Shown piece after piece: positions 15,249 through 23,105 of a stretch of 23,735 bases of DNA. A program made the position numbers and the translations under genes. How positions within the stretch are numbered: position 1 is the stretch's first letter; every line of letters starts with the position of its first letter. Under the pieces are notes generated by a model. The model was given only the letters and a program-made list of their open reading frames with translations, made no database searches and was not told where the DNA came from. The DNA lies in NCBI GenBank assembly GCA_045802495.1, contig JBJMQW010000463.1, positions 1 through 23,735 on the forward strand, given 5' to 3'. This stretch comes from AP-15 sp045802495 (lineage in GTDB: Bacteria; Pseudomonadota; Alphaproteobacteria; ATCC43930; CGMCC-115725).

Positions 15249-16118
15249 TTATTCCTCGCGCGCCGAGGCGGCTATTCGCGAGGGGTGGGCAGGGTACACG
15301 CCGAGGATCTTGACCTCGCGTGAAAAGAAGGCGAGCTCCTCGAGCGCCAGGGCCAATGGCCTGTCCTCGGGGTGCGCCTCGACGTCGGCGTAGAACTGGG
15401 TCGCCGCGAAGGCGCCGCCGACCATGTAGCTCTCCAGCTTGGTCATGTTGACGCCGTTGGTGGCGAACCCGCCCATTGCCTTGTAGAGCGCCGCTGGCAC
15501 ATTGCGGACGCGGAACAGAAAGGTCGTCACTGTGGGGCTGCCGCGGGGCGGACGCTGGGGCTCACGCGACATGATCAGAAAACGGGTCGTGTTGTGCTCG
15601 GCATCCTCGATGTTCTGCTTCAGCGAGGTGAGCCCGTAGATCTGGCCGGCGAGCTCCGAGGCGATTGCCGCGACGGTCGGATCGCCCCGGGCGGCGATCT
15701 CCGCCGCGGCGCCAGCGGTATCGGCGGCAACGACCGGCTCGAGGCGGAGCGAGCGGATCAAATTGCGGCATTGCGACAAGGCGTGGACATGGCTCCTTAC
15801 CGTGCGGATCGTCGCCAGAGTGGCGCCCGGCAAGCCGAGCAGGTGATGATTCACCCGCTCGAAATGCTCGCCGATGATGTGGAGGTCCGAGCCGGGCATA
15901 AGATGATGGACATCGGCGACGCGGCCGGCCACGGAATTCTCGACTGCGATCATCGCCAGCGCGGCGCGGCCTTCGCTCACTGCGGCAAAGGCGTCATCGA
16001 ATTGAGTGCATGGCAACGTCGCCATGTCAGGAAAGACGCGGCGGCACGCCAAGTCGGAATAGGCTCCGAAGGTGCCTTGAAAGGAGATCGTGTGCGCCGG
16101 GTCGGCTGATTGTCCCAT
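15249..16118 (-). CDS. pheA: Prephenate dehydratase
   Basis: Monofunctional prephenate dehydratase, converting prephenate to phenylpyruvate in phenylalanine synthesis. The 289-residue protein begins with ISFQGTFGAYSDLACR, has AMIAVENSVAGRVADVH, the catalytic NTTRF motif, and a C-terminal ACT domain (TTFLFRVRNVPAALYKAMGGF, then GVNMTKLESYMVGG) that binds phenylalanine for feedback inhibition. There is no chorismate mutase domain. ATG 16118 gives the normal alphaproteobacterial N-terminus; a TTG at 16169 would add 17 residues of basic, non-conserved sequence. The ribosome site (AAGAAGG) is rather distant. It is the only clear amino-acid biosynthesis gene here. Confidence 0.95.
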   Translation of the reverse strand: MGQSADPAHTISFQGTFGAYSDLACRRVFPDMATLPCTQFDDAFAAVSEGRAALAMIAVENSVAGRVADVHHLMPGSDLHIIGEHFERVNHHLLGLPGATLATIRTVRSHVHALSQCRNLIRSLRLEPVVAADTAGAAAEIAARGDPTVAAIASELAGQIYGLTSLKQNIEDAEHNTTRFLIMSREPQRPPRGSPTVTTFLFRVRNVPAALYKAMGGFATNGVNMTKLESYMVGGAFAATQFYADVEAHPEDRPLALALEELAFFSREVKILGVYPAHPSRIAASAREE

Positions 16119-16282
16119 CGAGCTACTGCGCCTTCTTGGAGAGGTTTGTCGAATGGGTTCTATAGCCAAAGCGCCGCCGGGGAAGCCATCAACATCACGG
16201 TTCCCTATATGAAAACATTGCCGCCATGGTGGAACCCGGACCCGCCGGCCGAGTTGAGACAGTTGGTATAGGCGCTCAGTTC

Positions 16283-16729
16283 ATGCTTTCAGACGCCAAA
16301 CGCACCTCGGACCTCGAACCGCAATCAGCGTCGGTCTTCTCCCGGTTTGCACGCTGGGTCGAACGGCAGGTGGGCCGCTCGGCGACATTCGTGTTGGCGA
16401 TCGCGGTCGTGGTCGCGTGGGCGGCGACCGGTCCGATCTTTCACTGGTCGGACACCTGGCAGCTCGTCATCAACACGGGGACGACGATCGTCACCTTCCT
16501 GATGGTCTTCGTCATCCAAAACACCCAAAGCCGCGACACGGAGGCGATGCAGCTGAAGCTGGACGAGCTGATCCGGGTCAATCAGATCGCGCGAAATTCT
16601 TTGATCAACCTCGAGGAAATGTCCGAGGCCGATATCGAGAAGCTGAAGGCCACCTTTACCGCACTGGCGGTCGTCGACGTCCCGGCAAAACGGCGTGACA
16701 CCGCACAAGCGGACAAGACTGAGGCTTGA
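16283..16729 (+). CDS. Low-affinity iron permease family membrane protein
   Basis: A small membrane protein of about 148 residues resembling the low-affinity iron permease family (PF04120). It has FSRFARWVERQVGRS, a first helix ATFVLAIAVVVAWAATGPIF, a short WSDTWQLVINTG segment, a second helix TTIVTFLMVFVIQ, the conserved NTQSRDTEAMQLKLDELIR, and a helical acidic tail. The family name comes from fungal Fet4-like proteins; in bacteria, iron transport by these short versions is poorly supported, so the function is open. Starts at 16226 and 16283 are both possible and neither has a good ribosome site; 16283 removes a non-conserved extension. Its stop is one base away from the stop of the convergent antiporter. 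Confidence 0.85.
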   Translation: MLSDAKRTSDLEPQSASVFSRFARWVERQVGRSATFVLAIAVVVAWAATGPIFHWSDTWQLVINTGTTIVTFLMVFVIQNTQSRDTEAMQLKLDELIRVNQIARNSLINLEEMSEADIEKLKATFTALAVVDVPAKRRDTAQADKTEA

Positions 16730-16730
16730 G

Positions 16731-19049
16731 CTACGCCACCGCGGCCTCTGGCCACGCTTTTGCGAGTGAAGCCTCGCGTGCCTCGGGTGTCGAGACGGAC
16801 GGCTCGCTTGCGACAAACAAGACCGAGCATTCCGCGCGCCTGAGCAGTTCAGCCGGAACCTGGCCGAAGAACAGCTGCTCTCCCGGACGTGGGCTGACGC
16901 CCATCACCAGGAGATTGTAGTCGCCGACCTTCAGCTGGCGGAGAATGGCCTCCTGAGGAGTGCTGGTGCGACGCAGGGCGCCTTTTACCTCTACGCCATA
17001 AGGGTCGCCGAGCCGCACGATCTCGCGGATGATCGCCTCGGCGCTGCTCATCGGTGCGATCGCGGCGCCGACTTGGCGCCCCCATGAGCGCTGGCTCCTT
17101 TGGCGATCCGCGACGTGGAGCGCGGTTACCGAGCCGTGCGAGGCCTGCGCCAATGCGATCGCGACCTCCGCACCCTGCCGTGAAACTGCAGTCCCCGTGA
17201 CGGGCACGAGGATCTTGAGCCGTGTTCCGATCGTCTCCTGCCGATCGATGCCGCGCGCAATCGCGATCGCAAACGGCCCGCCGAACCCGGCCGGGCTGCG
17301 CGCGATCTGCTCGTGAAACGCATCGCCCTCCGAAGCCGGCTCGCGCCCGATGAAGAGCAGCCCGTAGCCCTTTCTCGCTTCGGCGGTGATGGCCTCCTCG
17401 CTGGGCTTTTCCACGCGAGTGGAAATCTCCGCTGGATCGACCCCAGAATCCGGAAGGGCCGTTTGGTCGCCCGCCTCGGCGCTCTCGGTGACGACTGTCT
17501 TGGTGCGCTCCGCCTGTTCTAGTCCCCCGGGCAGCGCCTCGGCCGTCGCGTAATCCAAATGCAGGACCGTCGTCGGGATCCGTCGTGCGCCGGCAAGGAG
17601 CCCGACCAGCCGCGAGGCGAACTGCCCGCTCGGGCTCGCATCGACCGCGACGAGGAGCCGCTCGATATTTGGAACAAAACCTCGGGCCTCGAACTCCTCG
17701 CGCGCCAGCCGGGCTTTCTCCTCGGGGCTCATCTTCAGGCGGCCCAATGCCCAGCGCAGCATCGGCGGCATCGACATCGTCGTGACTACGGCCATTGCGA
17801 CGATTGTTGTGAAAAGGCTCTGATTAAGGACACCCATCGACAGCCCGATCGAAGCGACGATGACTTCCGTTGAGCCGCGCGCGTTCATTCCGCAGCCGAG
17901 CGCCAGCGACTCCGCCCAGGTCATCCCGCCGAGCCGGCCGCCAAGAAAAGCACCGCCGAATTTGCCGAGGCTGGCGATCGCAATCAGTCCGAGGGTTAGA
18001 AACGCCAGGTCGGGATCGGCGAGCACCGTGAGATTGGTCGACAGACCTGCCAGGCCGAAGAAGACCGGCATGAACAGCGCAACGATGAGTCCGCGCAACT
18101 GCTCATCGATGTGCCGCGTCAGGATCGGCGATTGTCCGACGAGGATGCCTGCCATAAAGGCGCCAAGCACCGTGTGGACGCCAATGGCGTTGGTAATCAA
18201 CGCCATCAACCCGGTGACCGCGAGAATGGCGGTGATGACCGGCACCTCGCTGACAAATCGGTCATTCGTCCAGCGAATGAGGCGAAAGACGAGCCGGCGG
18301 CCGATCGTAAAGCTGAGGACCAGAAAAATCGCGGTCCCGAGGAGGCTCTGCGCGAGCGAGGCGGGATCGATCGTACCATGCGCAGCGAGCCCGAAGGTGA
18401 CCGACATGATGATCCAGCCGATCGTGTCGTCGATGATGGCGGAAGCCACGATCACCTGGCCCACCGTGCGGCGCAGAAAACCGACCTCGCGCACGACCAT
18501 GGCTACGATTTTTACCGACGAAATCGACAGCGCGGTCCCAAGGAACAGCGCTGTAATCAGCCGCTCGCCGCGATTTGGCAGCATCGTGTCGGGCAGCAGT
18601 TCGGCGAGCAGAACCCCGCAGAGGAAGGGTATCGCGATGCCGGCGAGCGAGACGCTGAACGCGGCTCGGCGCGACCGGCGGACGACCGACAGATCCGTTT
18701 CCATCCCGGTCAGCAGCAGCAGCAGCAATATGCCGAGCTGCGCGACAGCATCGATCATGGCCTTCTGTTCCGGGCTTGCCGGAAACAGGAAATGTTGGAA
18801 TCCCGGCCAGAGGGCGCCGAGCACCGAGGGGCCGAGCAGGATGCCCGCGATCAGCTGGCCCATGACCGCCGGTTGGCCGATCCGCTGCATCAGCTCGCCC
18901 ATTAAGCGCCCGCAGACGATCAGCGCGATGATCTGGGCAAGGAAAATGACCTCGGACGGACCGTGCGTCCCCTGGGTTGCGGCTAACCCGATCGCCGGAA
19001 CGAGGCAGAACACGAGAACGGGCAGCGTCGGTTTGCAGCGACGAGACAC
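16731..19049 (-). CDS. CPA2 cation:proton antiporter with C-terminal UspA-like domains
   Basis: A 772-residue fusion. The N-terminal 430 residues form a monovalent cation:proton antiporter-2 (KefB/NapA-type) core with about 13 helices: MGELMQRIGQPAVMGQLIAG, GILLLLLLTGMETDL, the transport-site pair SAIIDDTIGW, and LGCGMNARGSTEVIVASIGL. The remainder is cytoplasmic and carries two universal-stress-protein-like regions, from about 462 (IERLLVAVDASPSGQFASRL) and about 610 (LKILVPVTGTAVSRQGAEVA). The second ends in GDYNLLVMGVSPRPGEQLFFG. The first is interrupted by an acidic, Thr/Ser-rich insert. Such domains could sense nucleotides and gate Na+ or K+/H+ exchange. The start is a GTG preceded by AGGA. 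No RCK/TrkA domain is present. Confidence 0.92.
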   Translation of the reverse strand: MSRRCKPTLPVLVFCLVPAIGLAATQGTHGPSEVIFLAQIIALIVCGRLMGELMQRIGQPAVMGQLIAGILLGPSVLGALWPGFQHFLFPASPEQKAMIDAVAQLGILLLLLLTGMETDLSVVRRSRRAAFSVSLAGIAIPFLCGVLLAELLPDTMLPNRGERLITALFLGTALSISSVKIVAMVVREVGFLRRTVGQVIVASAIIDDTIGWIIMSVTFGLAAHGTIDPASLAQSLLGTAIFLVLSFTIGRRLVFRLIRWTNDRFVSEVPVITAILAVTGLMALITNAIGVHTVLGAFMAGILVGQSPILTRHIDEQLRGLIVALFMPVFFGLAGLSTNLTVLADPDLAFLTLGLIAIASLGKFGGAFLGGRLGGMTWAESLALGCGMNARGSTEVIVASIGLSMGVLNQSLFTTIVAMAVVTTMSMPPMLRWALGRLKMSPEEKARLAREEFEARGFVPNIERLLVAVDASPSGQFASRLVGLLAGARRIPTTVLHLDYATAEALPGGLEQAERTKTVVTESAEAGDQTALPDSGVDPAEISTRVEKPSEEAITAEARKGYGLLFIGREPASEGDAFHEQIARSPAGFGGPFAIAIARGIDRQETIGTRLKILVPVTGTAVSRQGAEVAIALAQASHGSVTALHVADRQRSQRSWGRQVGAAIAPMSSAEAIIREIVRLGDPYGVEVKGALRRTSTPQEAILRQLKVGDYNLLVMGVSPRPGEQLFFGQVPAELLRRAECSVLFVASEPSVSTPEAREASLAKAWPEAAVA

Positions 19050-19288
19050 GCGGAATATCCTGTCCGGCTTCAGATCAAATATTCATTGCGCCAATGGGTG
19101 TGCGGCTGCAGGCCACCGGCGTGCTCCGCTCGTCTTCTTTCGCATCCGTCGTCTTCCCCACCCCCAACGGGCTGCTTTTTGATCAAAGGCGGCAACGCAG
19201 CTCAAGATGGGACGGTGAGGTAACCGGACAAGCCTGGTTCAAAACATGTCTCCGCTGAAATGCGCTACATTCCAGGGAAGAGAGCGTC
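19050..19288. promoter_or_regulatory. Divergent spacer between antiporter and small membrane protein
   Basis: A 239-base region with both start signals. It contains the 10-bp palindrome TTTGATCAAA (19178-19187), and the half GATCAAA recurs at 19073-19079. It is not an FNR/FixK site, which would need four bases between TTGAT and ATCAA. GGGAAGAGAG just before 19289 is the ribosome site of the + strand gene. No sigma-factor hexamers are convincing. Confidence 0.35.
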
Positions 19289-19729
19289 ATGGACGAAGGC
19301 AAGCAAATCCCCGAAACAGCGGAACGCGCCTTCTGGTCATGGCTCGGTTTTTGGCTGCAATTGCTGGTTTTGGGGGTGCTTGCAATCATTGGCGCGTTTT
19401 TCGCCAGCGCCGCCGCCCGCCCGGGCGACTACGCGTGCGGCCTGATATTGACCCTCGGAGCGACCGCGCTGGCCTTTCTGCGCCTCAAGAGTCGGCTGGA
19501 CGGCGAGGCAGGGTGGAGCGATTTTCTCTTAGTCCGCGACATGAGGAATCTCGCCGTGGCAATTCCGCTGTTCACGGCGATCGGGCTCGCCGGTTTGTTC
19601 ATCGCCCATGCCTGGGAGAGCGGCGCCATGCACACGGCAGGGGTCGCCCTCTTCGTGGTCAGCGGCCTGATCATCTTCTTCGATATCAAGCGCGTCTTCG
19701 ACCACATCGATTCGAACGAGCCGCACTGA
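19289..19729 (+). CDS. Four-helix integral membrane protein of unknown function
   Basis: A 146-residue protein with four predicted membrane helices: WLQLLVLGVLAIIGAFFAS, ACGLILTLGATALAFL, VAIPLFTAIGLAGLFIAHAW and TAGVALFVVSGLIIFFDI. A charged cytoplasmic linker (RLKSRLDGEAGWSDFLLVRD) separates the two halves. GGAAGAGAG lies at good spacing before ATG 19289. Only one base separates its stop from the pyridoxal kinase ATG, so the two are co-transcribed and probably translationally coupled. I do not recognise a named family and see no catalytic motif. The link with vitamin B6 salvage is positional only. Confidence 0.8.
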   Translation: MDEGKQIPETAERAFWSWLGFWLQLLVLGVLAIIGAFFASAAARPGDYACGLILTLGATALAFLRLKSRLDGEAGWSDFLLVRDMRNLAVAIPLFTAIGLAGLFIAHAWESGAMHTAGVALFVVSGLIIFFDIKRVFDHIDSNEPH

Positions 19730-19730
19730 G

Positions 19731-20573
19731 ATGCCGACCGTGCTCTCAATCCAATCCTGGGTCGCCTGCGGCAATGTCGGCAACACGGCCGCCCTCTTTC
19801 CGCTGCAGCGCCTCGGTTGCGAGACCTGGTCGCTCAATACCGTCGCCTTCTCCAACCATACCGGTTACGGGAAATGGCGCGGGACCGCGGTGCCCGCGAA
19901 AGAGATCGCGGATTTGTTCGCCGGAATCGCCGAATTGGGGCTGCTGCCGCGCTGCGACGCGGTGCTGTCCGGCTATCTCGGCGAGGCCGAAGCCGGCTCG
20001 GTCCTCCTCGACATCGTTGCGCGGGTCAAAGAGGCCAACCCGAAGGCGCTGTTCGCCTGCGACCCGGTCATGGGAGACGTCGGGCCGGGCTGGTACGTCC
20101 GCACCGGCGTCCCGGAATTCTACCGCGACCACGCGGTCGCCGCGGCCGATATCGTGACCCCGAACCGCTTCGAGCTCGAATGGCTGACCGGCAGAGCGGT
20201 CGGCACCCTGGTGGAAGCAGGCGAGGCCGCCATGACGTTGCGGGGGCGGGGGCCTGGCATCGTGCTGGTGACCAGCCTCGATCTCGTCCCGGACAGTATC
20301 GCGGTTGTTGCCGTCGGAGCCGATGGCGTGTGGGCGGCCGAGACGCCGCGCCTGCCGATCGAAGCGACCGGTTGCGGCGATGCGGTGGCTGCTCTCTTCC
20401 TCGGCTGGCTGCTCAAGGGCAAGAACCTGCCCGAGGCGTTGGCCTCGACGATCGCCGCGATCTACGGGGTGGTCGAGGCGACGATGCGCTCTGCGGACGG
20501 CGAGTTGGCGCTGGTCGCGGCGCAGGACGAGCTCGTCTCGCCCACCCGATTGGTCTCTGTCCGAAAATTATAG
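19731..20573 (+). CDS. pdxY: Pyridoxal kinase
   Basis: A ribokinase-superfamily pyridoxal kinase (280 residues) that phosphorylates pyridoxal with ATP in B6 salvage. The N-terminal VLSIQSWVACGNVGNTAALFPLQ is the PdxY/PdxK signature (usually SxxVxxGxVGNxAA). It continues with FSNHTGYGKWRG, a YLGEAEAGSVLL region, CDPVMGD, IVTPNRFELEWLTG, and the anion-hole/catalytic ATGCGDAVAALF near the C-terminus. The upstream gap is one base and the following SDR begins 12 bases after its stop, forming an apparent three-gene unit. Identification of the family is firm; preference among pyridoxal, pyridoxine and pyridoxamine is inferred. Confidence 0.93.
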   Translation: MPTVLSIQSWVACGNVGNTAALFPLQRLGCETWSLNTVAFSNHTGYGKWRGTAVPAKEIADLFAGIAELGLLPRCDAVLSGYLGEAEAGSVLLDIVARVKEANPKALFACDPVMGDVGPGWYVRTGVPEFYRDHAVAAADIVTPNRFELEWLTGRAVGTLVEAGEAAMTLRGRGPGIVLVTSLDLVPDSIAVVAVGADGVWAAETPRLPIEATGCGDAVAALFLGWLLKGKNLPEALASTIAAIYGVVEATMRSADGELALVAAQDELVSPTRLVSVRKL

Positions 20574-20584
20574 AGGGTTCAAAC

Positions 20585-21343
20585 ATGGCAACAGCAGACA
20601 AGGTCGCGGTCATCACCGGCGCCGGCAGCGGTATCGGCCGCGCATCGGCGCTGGCTCTGATAGAGGCGGGTTTTGCGGCAGTGCTGGCCGGCCGGCGCCG
20701 CGACATGCTCGAAGAAACCGCCGCACTCGCGAGAACGGAGCCCTCTCGCACACTTGTAGTGCCGACCGACGTCTCCGATCCGGCGGCTATTGCTGCCCTG
20801 TTCGACCAGGTCAAAGGCACCTATGGCCGCATTGACCTGTTGTTCAACAATGCCGGCATCAGCACCCGCGGCATTCCGTTCGAGGATCTGACCTACGAGC
20901 AATGGTCGAATGTCGTCGCCGTCAACCTGACCGGCTCCTTCCTATGCGCGCAGCACGCCTTCCGGATGATGAAGGAGCAGCAGCCGCAAGGCGGGCGGAT
21001 CATCAACAATGGGTCGGTCTCGGCGCATGTGCCGCGGCGCAATTCGACGCCCTATGTGGCGACCAAGCACGCGCTGACGGGTCTCACCCGCTCGTTGTCG
21101 CTGGACGGTCGCGAATACAACATCGCCTGCGGTCAGATCGACATCGGCAATGCCGCGACCACTCGCAACGAGGACACCGCCCGTGGCCGGCTACAGGCCA
21201 CCGGCCGGGTCGAGGCGGAGCCGCGCATGGATGTCGAGCACGTCGCGCGCGGCGTTGTCTACATGGCCACCCTGCCGCTCGACGCCAACGTCCAGTTCAT
21301 GACCGTGATGGCGACCAAAATGCCCTATATCGGCCGCGGCTGA
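20585..21343 (+). CDS. SDR-family NAD(P)-dependent oxidoreductase
   Basis: A classical short-chain dehydrogenase/reductase of 252 residues. It has the Rossmann TGAGSGIG motif (11-18), NNAG (88-91) and the catalytic set S144, Y157, K161 in NGSVSAHVPRRNSTPYVATK. ARG-rich residues after the second strand (AGRRRDM) suggest preference for NADP(H). The C-terminus DANVQFMTVMATKMPYIGRG is characteristic of one SDR subgroup. A GAGGG ribosome site precedes ATG 20585, so the long upstream open frame through pdxY is ignored. A degraded copy of its last codons lies about 300 bases downstream. The substrate is unknown; the pyridoxal kinase neighbour hints at but does not prove a B6-related one. Confidence 0.92.
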   Translation: MATADKVAVITGAGSGIGRASALALIEAGFAAVLAGRRRDMLEETAALARTEPSRTLVVPTDVSDPAAIAALFDQVKGTYGRIDLLFNNAGISTRGIPFEDLTYEQWSNVVAVNLTGSFLCAQHAFRMMKEQQPQGGRIINNGSVSAHVPRRNSTPYVATKHALTGLTRSLSLDGREYNIACGQIDIGNAATTRNEDTARGRLQATGRVEAEPRMDVEHVARGVVYMATLPLDANVQFMTVMATKMPYIGRG

Positions 21344-21369
21344 CTGCGCCGGTCAGCGCATCCGGCATC

Positions 21370-21615
21370 TCAGTGCCCGGCGGCGTCGGCAATGCCGAGA
21401 AAGACCAGCAGAGCTTGGCTGATCTCAAATATCTCGGCATTGTCGAGGTGGCCGATGCGGCCACCGATCCGACGCCGACTGATCGTTATTATCTTGTCGA
21501 TTTGCGCCCAGGACGGCGCCACAAGCCCGCTCGCCTCACCGGCCGGCAACGCCATGCGGAGCAAGGGTGCATCAACGGCAGTGCTGGTGATCGGGCAGAC
21601 CGGTAATGGTCCCGT
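21370..21615 (-). pseudogene. Truncated MazF/PemK-type toxin gene
   Basis: On the minus strand, about 81 codons read TGPLPVCPITSTAVDAPLLR, an AGEASGLVAPSWAQIDKI block, and ISRRRIGGRIGHLDNAEIF ending in ALLVFLGIADA. This follows the MazF/PemK endoribonuclease pattern: VCP(I/V)TS, DAP, GL..S...DKI, RR..GRRIG.LD, and a final ALxxFLG helix. The N-terminal third of the family, with its conserved R-x-G-D/E start and RPAL strand, is missing; the frame instead runs on into antisense of the neighbouring SDR remnant. No antitoxin gene is visible beside it. I read it as an inactive leftover of a type II toxin-antitoxin locus. A start further upstream (TTG 21690) would give a chimeric N-terminus without family features. 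Confidence 0.7.
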
Positions 21616-21634
21616 CGAGCCACCGCAAGATCGC

Positions 21635-21715
21635 CTGCCTTGCGCCCCGCCCGATGCCGATGTCCAGTTCGTGACGTAGATAGCAAACAAGATGCCCTAT
21701 CTCGGCCGCAGGTGA
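21635..21715 (+). pseudogene. 3' remnant of a second SDR gene
   Basis: Read in frame, this stretch gives LP, a few changed residues, then DADVQFVT, a TAG stop, IANKMPYLGRR and TGA. The intact SDR at 20585-21343 ends LPLDANVQFMTVMATKMPYIGRG. The match extends over the last 20 codons, with Met/Val replaced by the internal stop and several conservative changes. Sequence upstream of it has no SDR motif, so only the tail of a former paralogue or duplicated copy survives. Confidence 0.75.
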
Positions 21716-21745
21716 GCCGGGGTCAAACGCGGCAACGAGCGCGCT

Positions 21746-22135
21746 CTACCGAAAATAGTCGAGGTCTTCGGCACGCGGCTCCCAGTCGGGATTGGCGGGC
21801 CATTCCTTGGTGCGGCCGGACATCTCCTCGCCATAGCGTACGCGGAAGAGCAAGGTGCGCTGCGGCCCATTCGCGTATTCGTGCAGCTCTCCGCGGGGAT
21901 GGACGACAAACGTCCCCGGCCCGATTTCTATGGTCTCGGTCGGCGTCCGCATCGTGCCGCCGCCCTCGAAACAGAAATAGATTTCGGTGGCGTTGGGGTG
22001 GCAGTGATAGGGGCTAGTCTGGCCGGGCTCCCAGCAGGCGATTGTAACATCTCCTTCATCCACCCGGCCCAATACCCGCTCCATATGTTTTTTTGGATCG
22101 AAGGCCTGCTCGGCTTTCAGGTTAAAAGCGTGCAT
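21746..22135 (-). CDS. Single-domain cupin protein
   Basis: A 129-residue cupin with a single beta-barrel. The metal-binding motif 1 is H44-x-H46-x4-E51 in YHCHPNATEIYF, and the motif 2 histidine is H85 in HPRGELHEYANG, giving the usual three-His, one-Glu site. The second half ends in a hydrophilic EWPANPDWEPRAEDLDYFR tail. GGAGAG is well spaced before ATG 22135. The gene is divergent from the PEP mutase family enzyme, with a 58-base shared spacer. Such proteins may be isomerases, dioxygenases or ligand sensors; the sequence does not decide. Confidence 0.88.
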   Translation of the reverse strand: MHAFNLKAEQAFDPKKHMERVLGRVDEGDVTIACWEPGQTSPYHCHPNATEIYFCFEGGGTMRTPTETIEIGPGTFVVHPRGELHEYANGPQRTLLFRVRYGEEMSGRTKEWPANPDWEPRAEDLDYFR

Positions 22136-22193
22136 TTCGCTCTCCGCGGATGCGCTGTAGCGTTATCTTGGTGCGCCATTATGGGAGGAAGAG
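22136..22193. promoter_or_regulatory. Short divergent spacer (cupin / PEP mutase family gene)
   Basis: Only 58 bases separate the two start codons. It holds the ribosome sites of both genes (GGAGAG reading left, GGGAGGAAGAG reading right) and must contain overlapping promoters. No hexamers are assigned with confidence. Confidence 0.4.
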
Positions 22194-23078
22194 ATGCCGC
22201 AGGCGAGCCGCTTTCGCGAATTGCTGAAGCAGGACGGCATGGTCGTGGCGCCCGGCGCCTATGACTGCATCACCGCCAAGCTGATAGAGCAGGCGGGGTT
22301 CACCGCCGTTTACATGACCGGCGCCGGAACCGCCGCAGCACTGGGCTATCCCGATTTCGGCCTCGTCACGATGTCCGAGATGGTCGGCAATGCCAGCCGC
22401 GTCGCGGCGGCGGTCGAACTGCCCGTCATCGCCGATGCCGACACTGGTTACGGCAATGAGCTCAATGTCTTTCGCACAGTTCGCGAGTTCGAGCGCAGCG
22501 GCGTCGCCGGAATCCACATCGAGGACCAGGAGTTCCCGAAGAAATGCGGGCACCTCGAGGGCAAGCAGATCATTCCTCGCGAGGACTACGTGGCGAAGAT
22601 CCGCGCGGCCGCCGCTGCCCGGAGCCATGGCGATTTCACGATTATCGCGCGGACCGATTCCCGCGCGGTCGCGGGCCTGGACGAGGCCGTTGCCCGCGCC
22701 AACGCAGCCCTTGCCGCAGGGGCCGACATGGCTTTCGTCGAGGCGCCGCAAACATTGGAAGAAGTCGCGGCGGTCCCGCGCGAAGTCAAAGGCCCCTGTC
22801 TTCTCAATGTCGTACGCGGAGGCAAAACCCCCGATCTCGATCTGCGCGAAGCCGAGGCGATGGGCTACAAGCTCGCGATCGTGCCCGGCCTCCTGATCAA
22901 GAGCGTCGTCGGCATCTGCGACAAGATGCTGGCCGAGCTGAGGACGGCCCACCGCCACCCGCCGCTGGTCAAGGAGATTACCGTCCCCGAGATGTTTCGC
23001 CGCTTCGGCGCCGATGAGTGGGACGCACTGCGCACTCGCTTCCGCACGGTCGCGCCCGCGCGCGAAGCGGCGGAATAA
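22194..23078 (+). CDS. Isocitrate lyase/PEP mutase family enzyme
   Basis: A 294-residue alpha/beta barrel of the isocitrate lyase/PEP mutase superfamily, which breaks or rearranges C-C or P-C bonds of 2-oxo or 2-hydroxy acids. Features are the N-terminal PGAYDCITAKLIEQAGFTAVYMTGAG, metal-site D81-D83 in IADADTGYGN, E110-D111-Q in IHIEDQ, and the KKCGH loop (residues 116-120) with the catalytic Cys. The Cys loop favours a lyase such as 2-methylisocitrate lyase, carboxyvinyl-carboxyphosphonate mutase or oxaloacetate decarboxylase-like enzyme over true PEP mutase. GGGAGGAAGAG precedes ATG 22194. No methylcitrate cycle gene is next to it, so the substrate is open. Confidence 0.92.
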   Translation: MPQASRFRELLKQDGMVVAPGAYDCITAKLIEQAGFTAVYMTGAGTAAALGYPDFGLVTMSEMVGNASRVAAAVELPVIADADTGYGNELNVFRTVREFERSGVAGIHIEDQEFPKKCGHLEGKQIIPREDYVAKIRAAAAARSHGDFTIIARTDSRAVAGLDEAVARANAALAAGADMAFVEAPQTLEEVAAVPREVKGPCLLNVVRGGKTPDLDLREAEAMGYKLAIVPGLLIKSVVGICDKMLAELRTAHRHPPLVKEITVPEMFRRFGADEWDALRTRFRTVAPAREAAE

Positions 23079-23105
23079 TCCATGATGTCGGCGCACTCCT
23101 GAGAA

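Larger units (their letters stand above)
21344..21745. other. Gene graveyard: no intact gene, two remnants
   Basis: About 400 bases between the SDR and the cupin. On the minus strand it holds most of a MazF/PemK toxin lacking its N-terminus. On the plus strand, next to it, lies the decayed 3' end of a second SDR gene. The remaining 30-base edges show nothing recognisable, and no mobile-element ends were found. Confidence 0.6.

Noticed and set aside
17860..19182. A 440-codon plus-strand open frame opposite the antiporter gene.
   Set aside because: Composition is Arg/Ser/Pro-rich with no motif, typical of the antisense shadow of a real GC-rich gene.
19178..19187. TTTGATCAAA considered as an FNR/FixK box.
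   Set aside because: These sites need a four-base spacer between TTGAT and ATCAA, which is absent here.
19817..20584. Long in-frame extension of the SDR reading frame through pdxY.
   Set aside because: It is a high-GC shadow of the pyridoxal kinase gene; the SDR starts at 20585 with its own ribosome site.
21489..21686. Minus-strand GRKAGDLAVARR considered as the missing N-terminus of the MazF-like fragment in another frame.
   Set aside because: The resemblance to the MazF start is short, and its continuation would use the same bases that already encode the conserved VCPITS block in the other frame.
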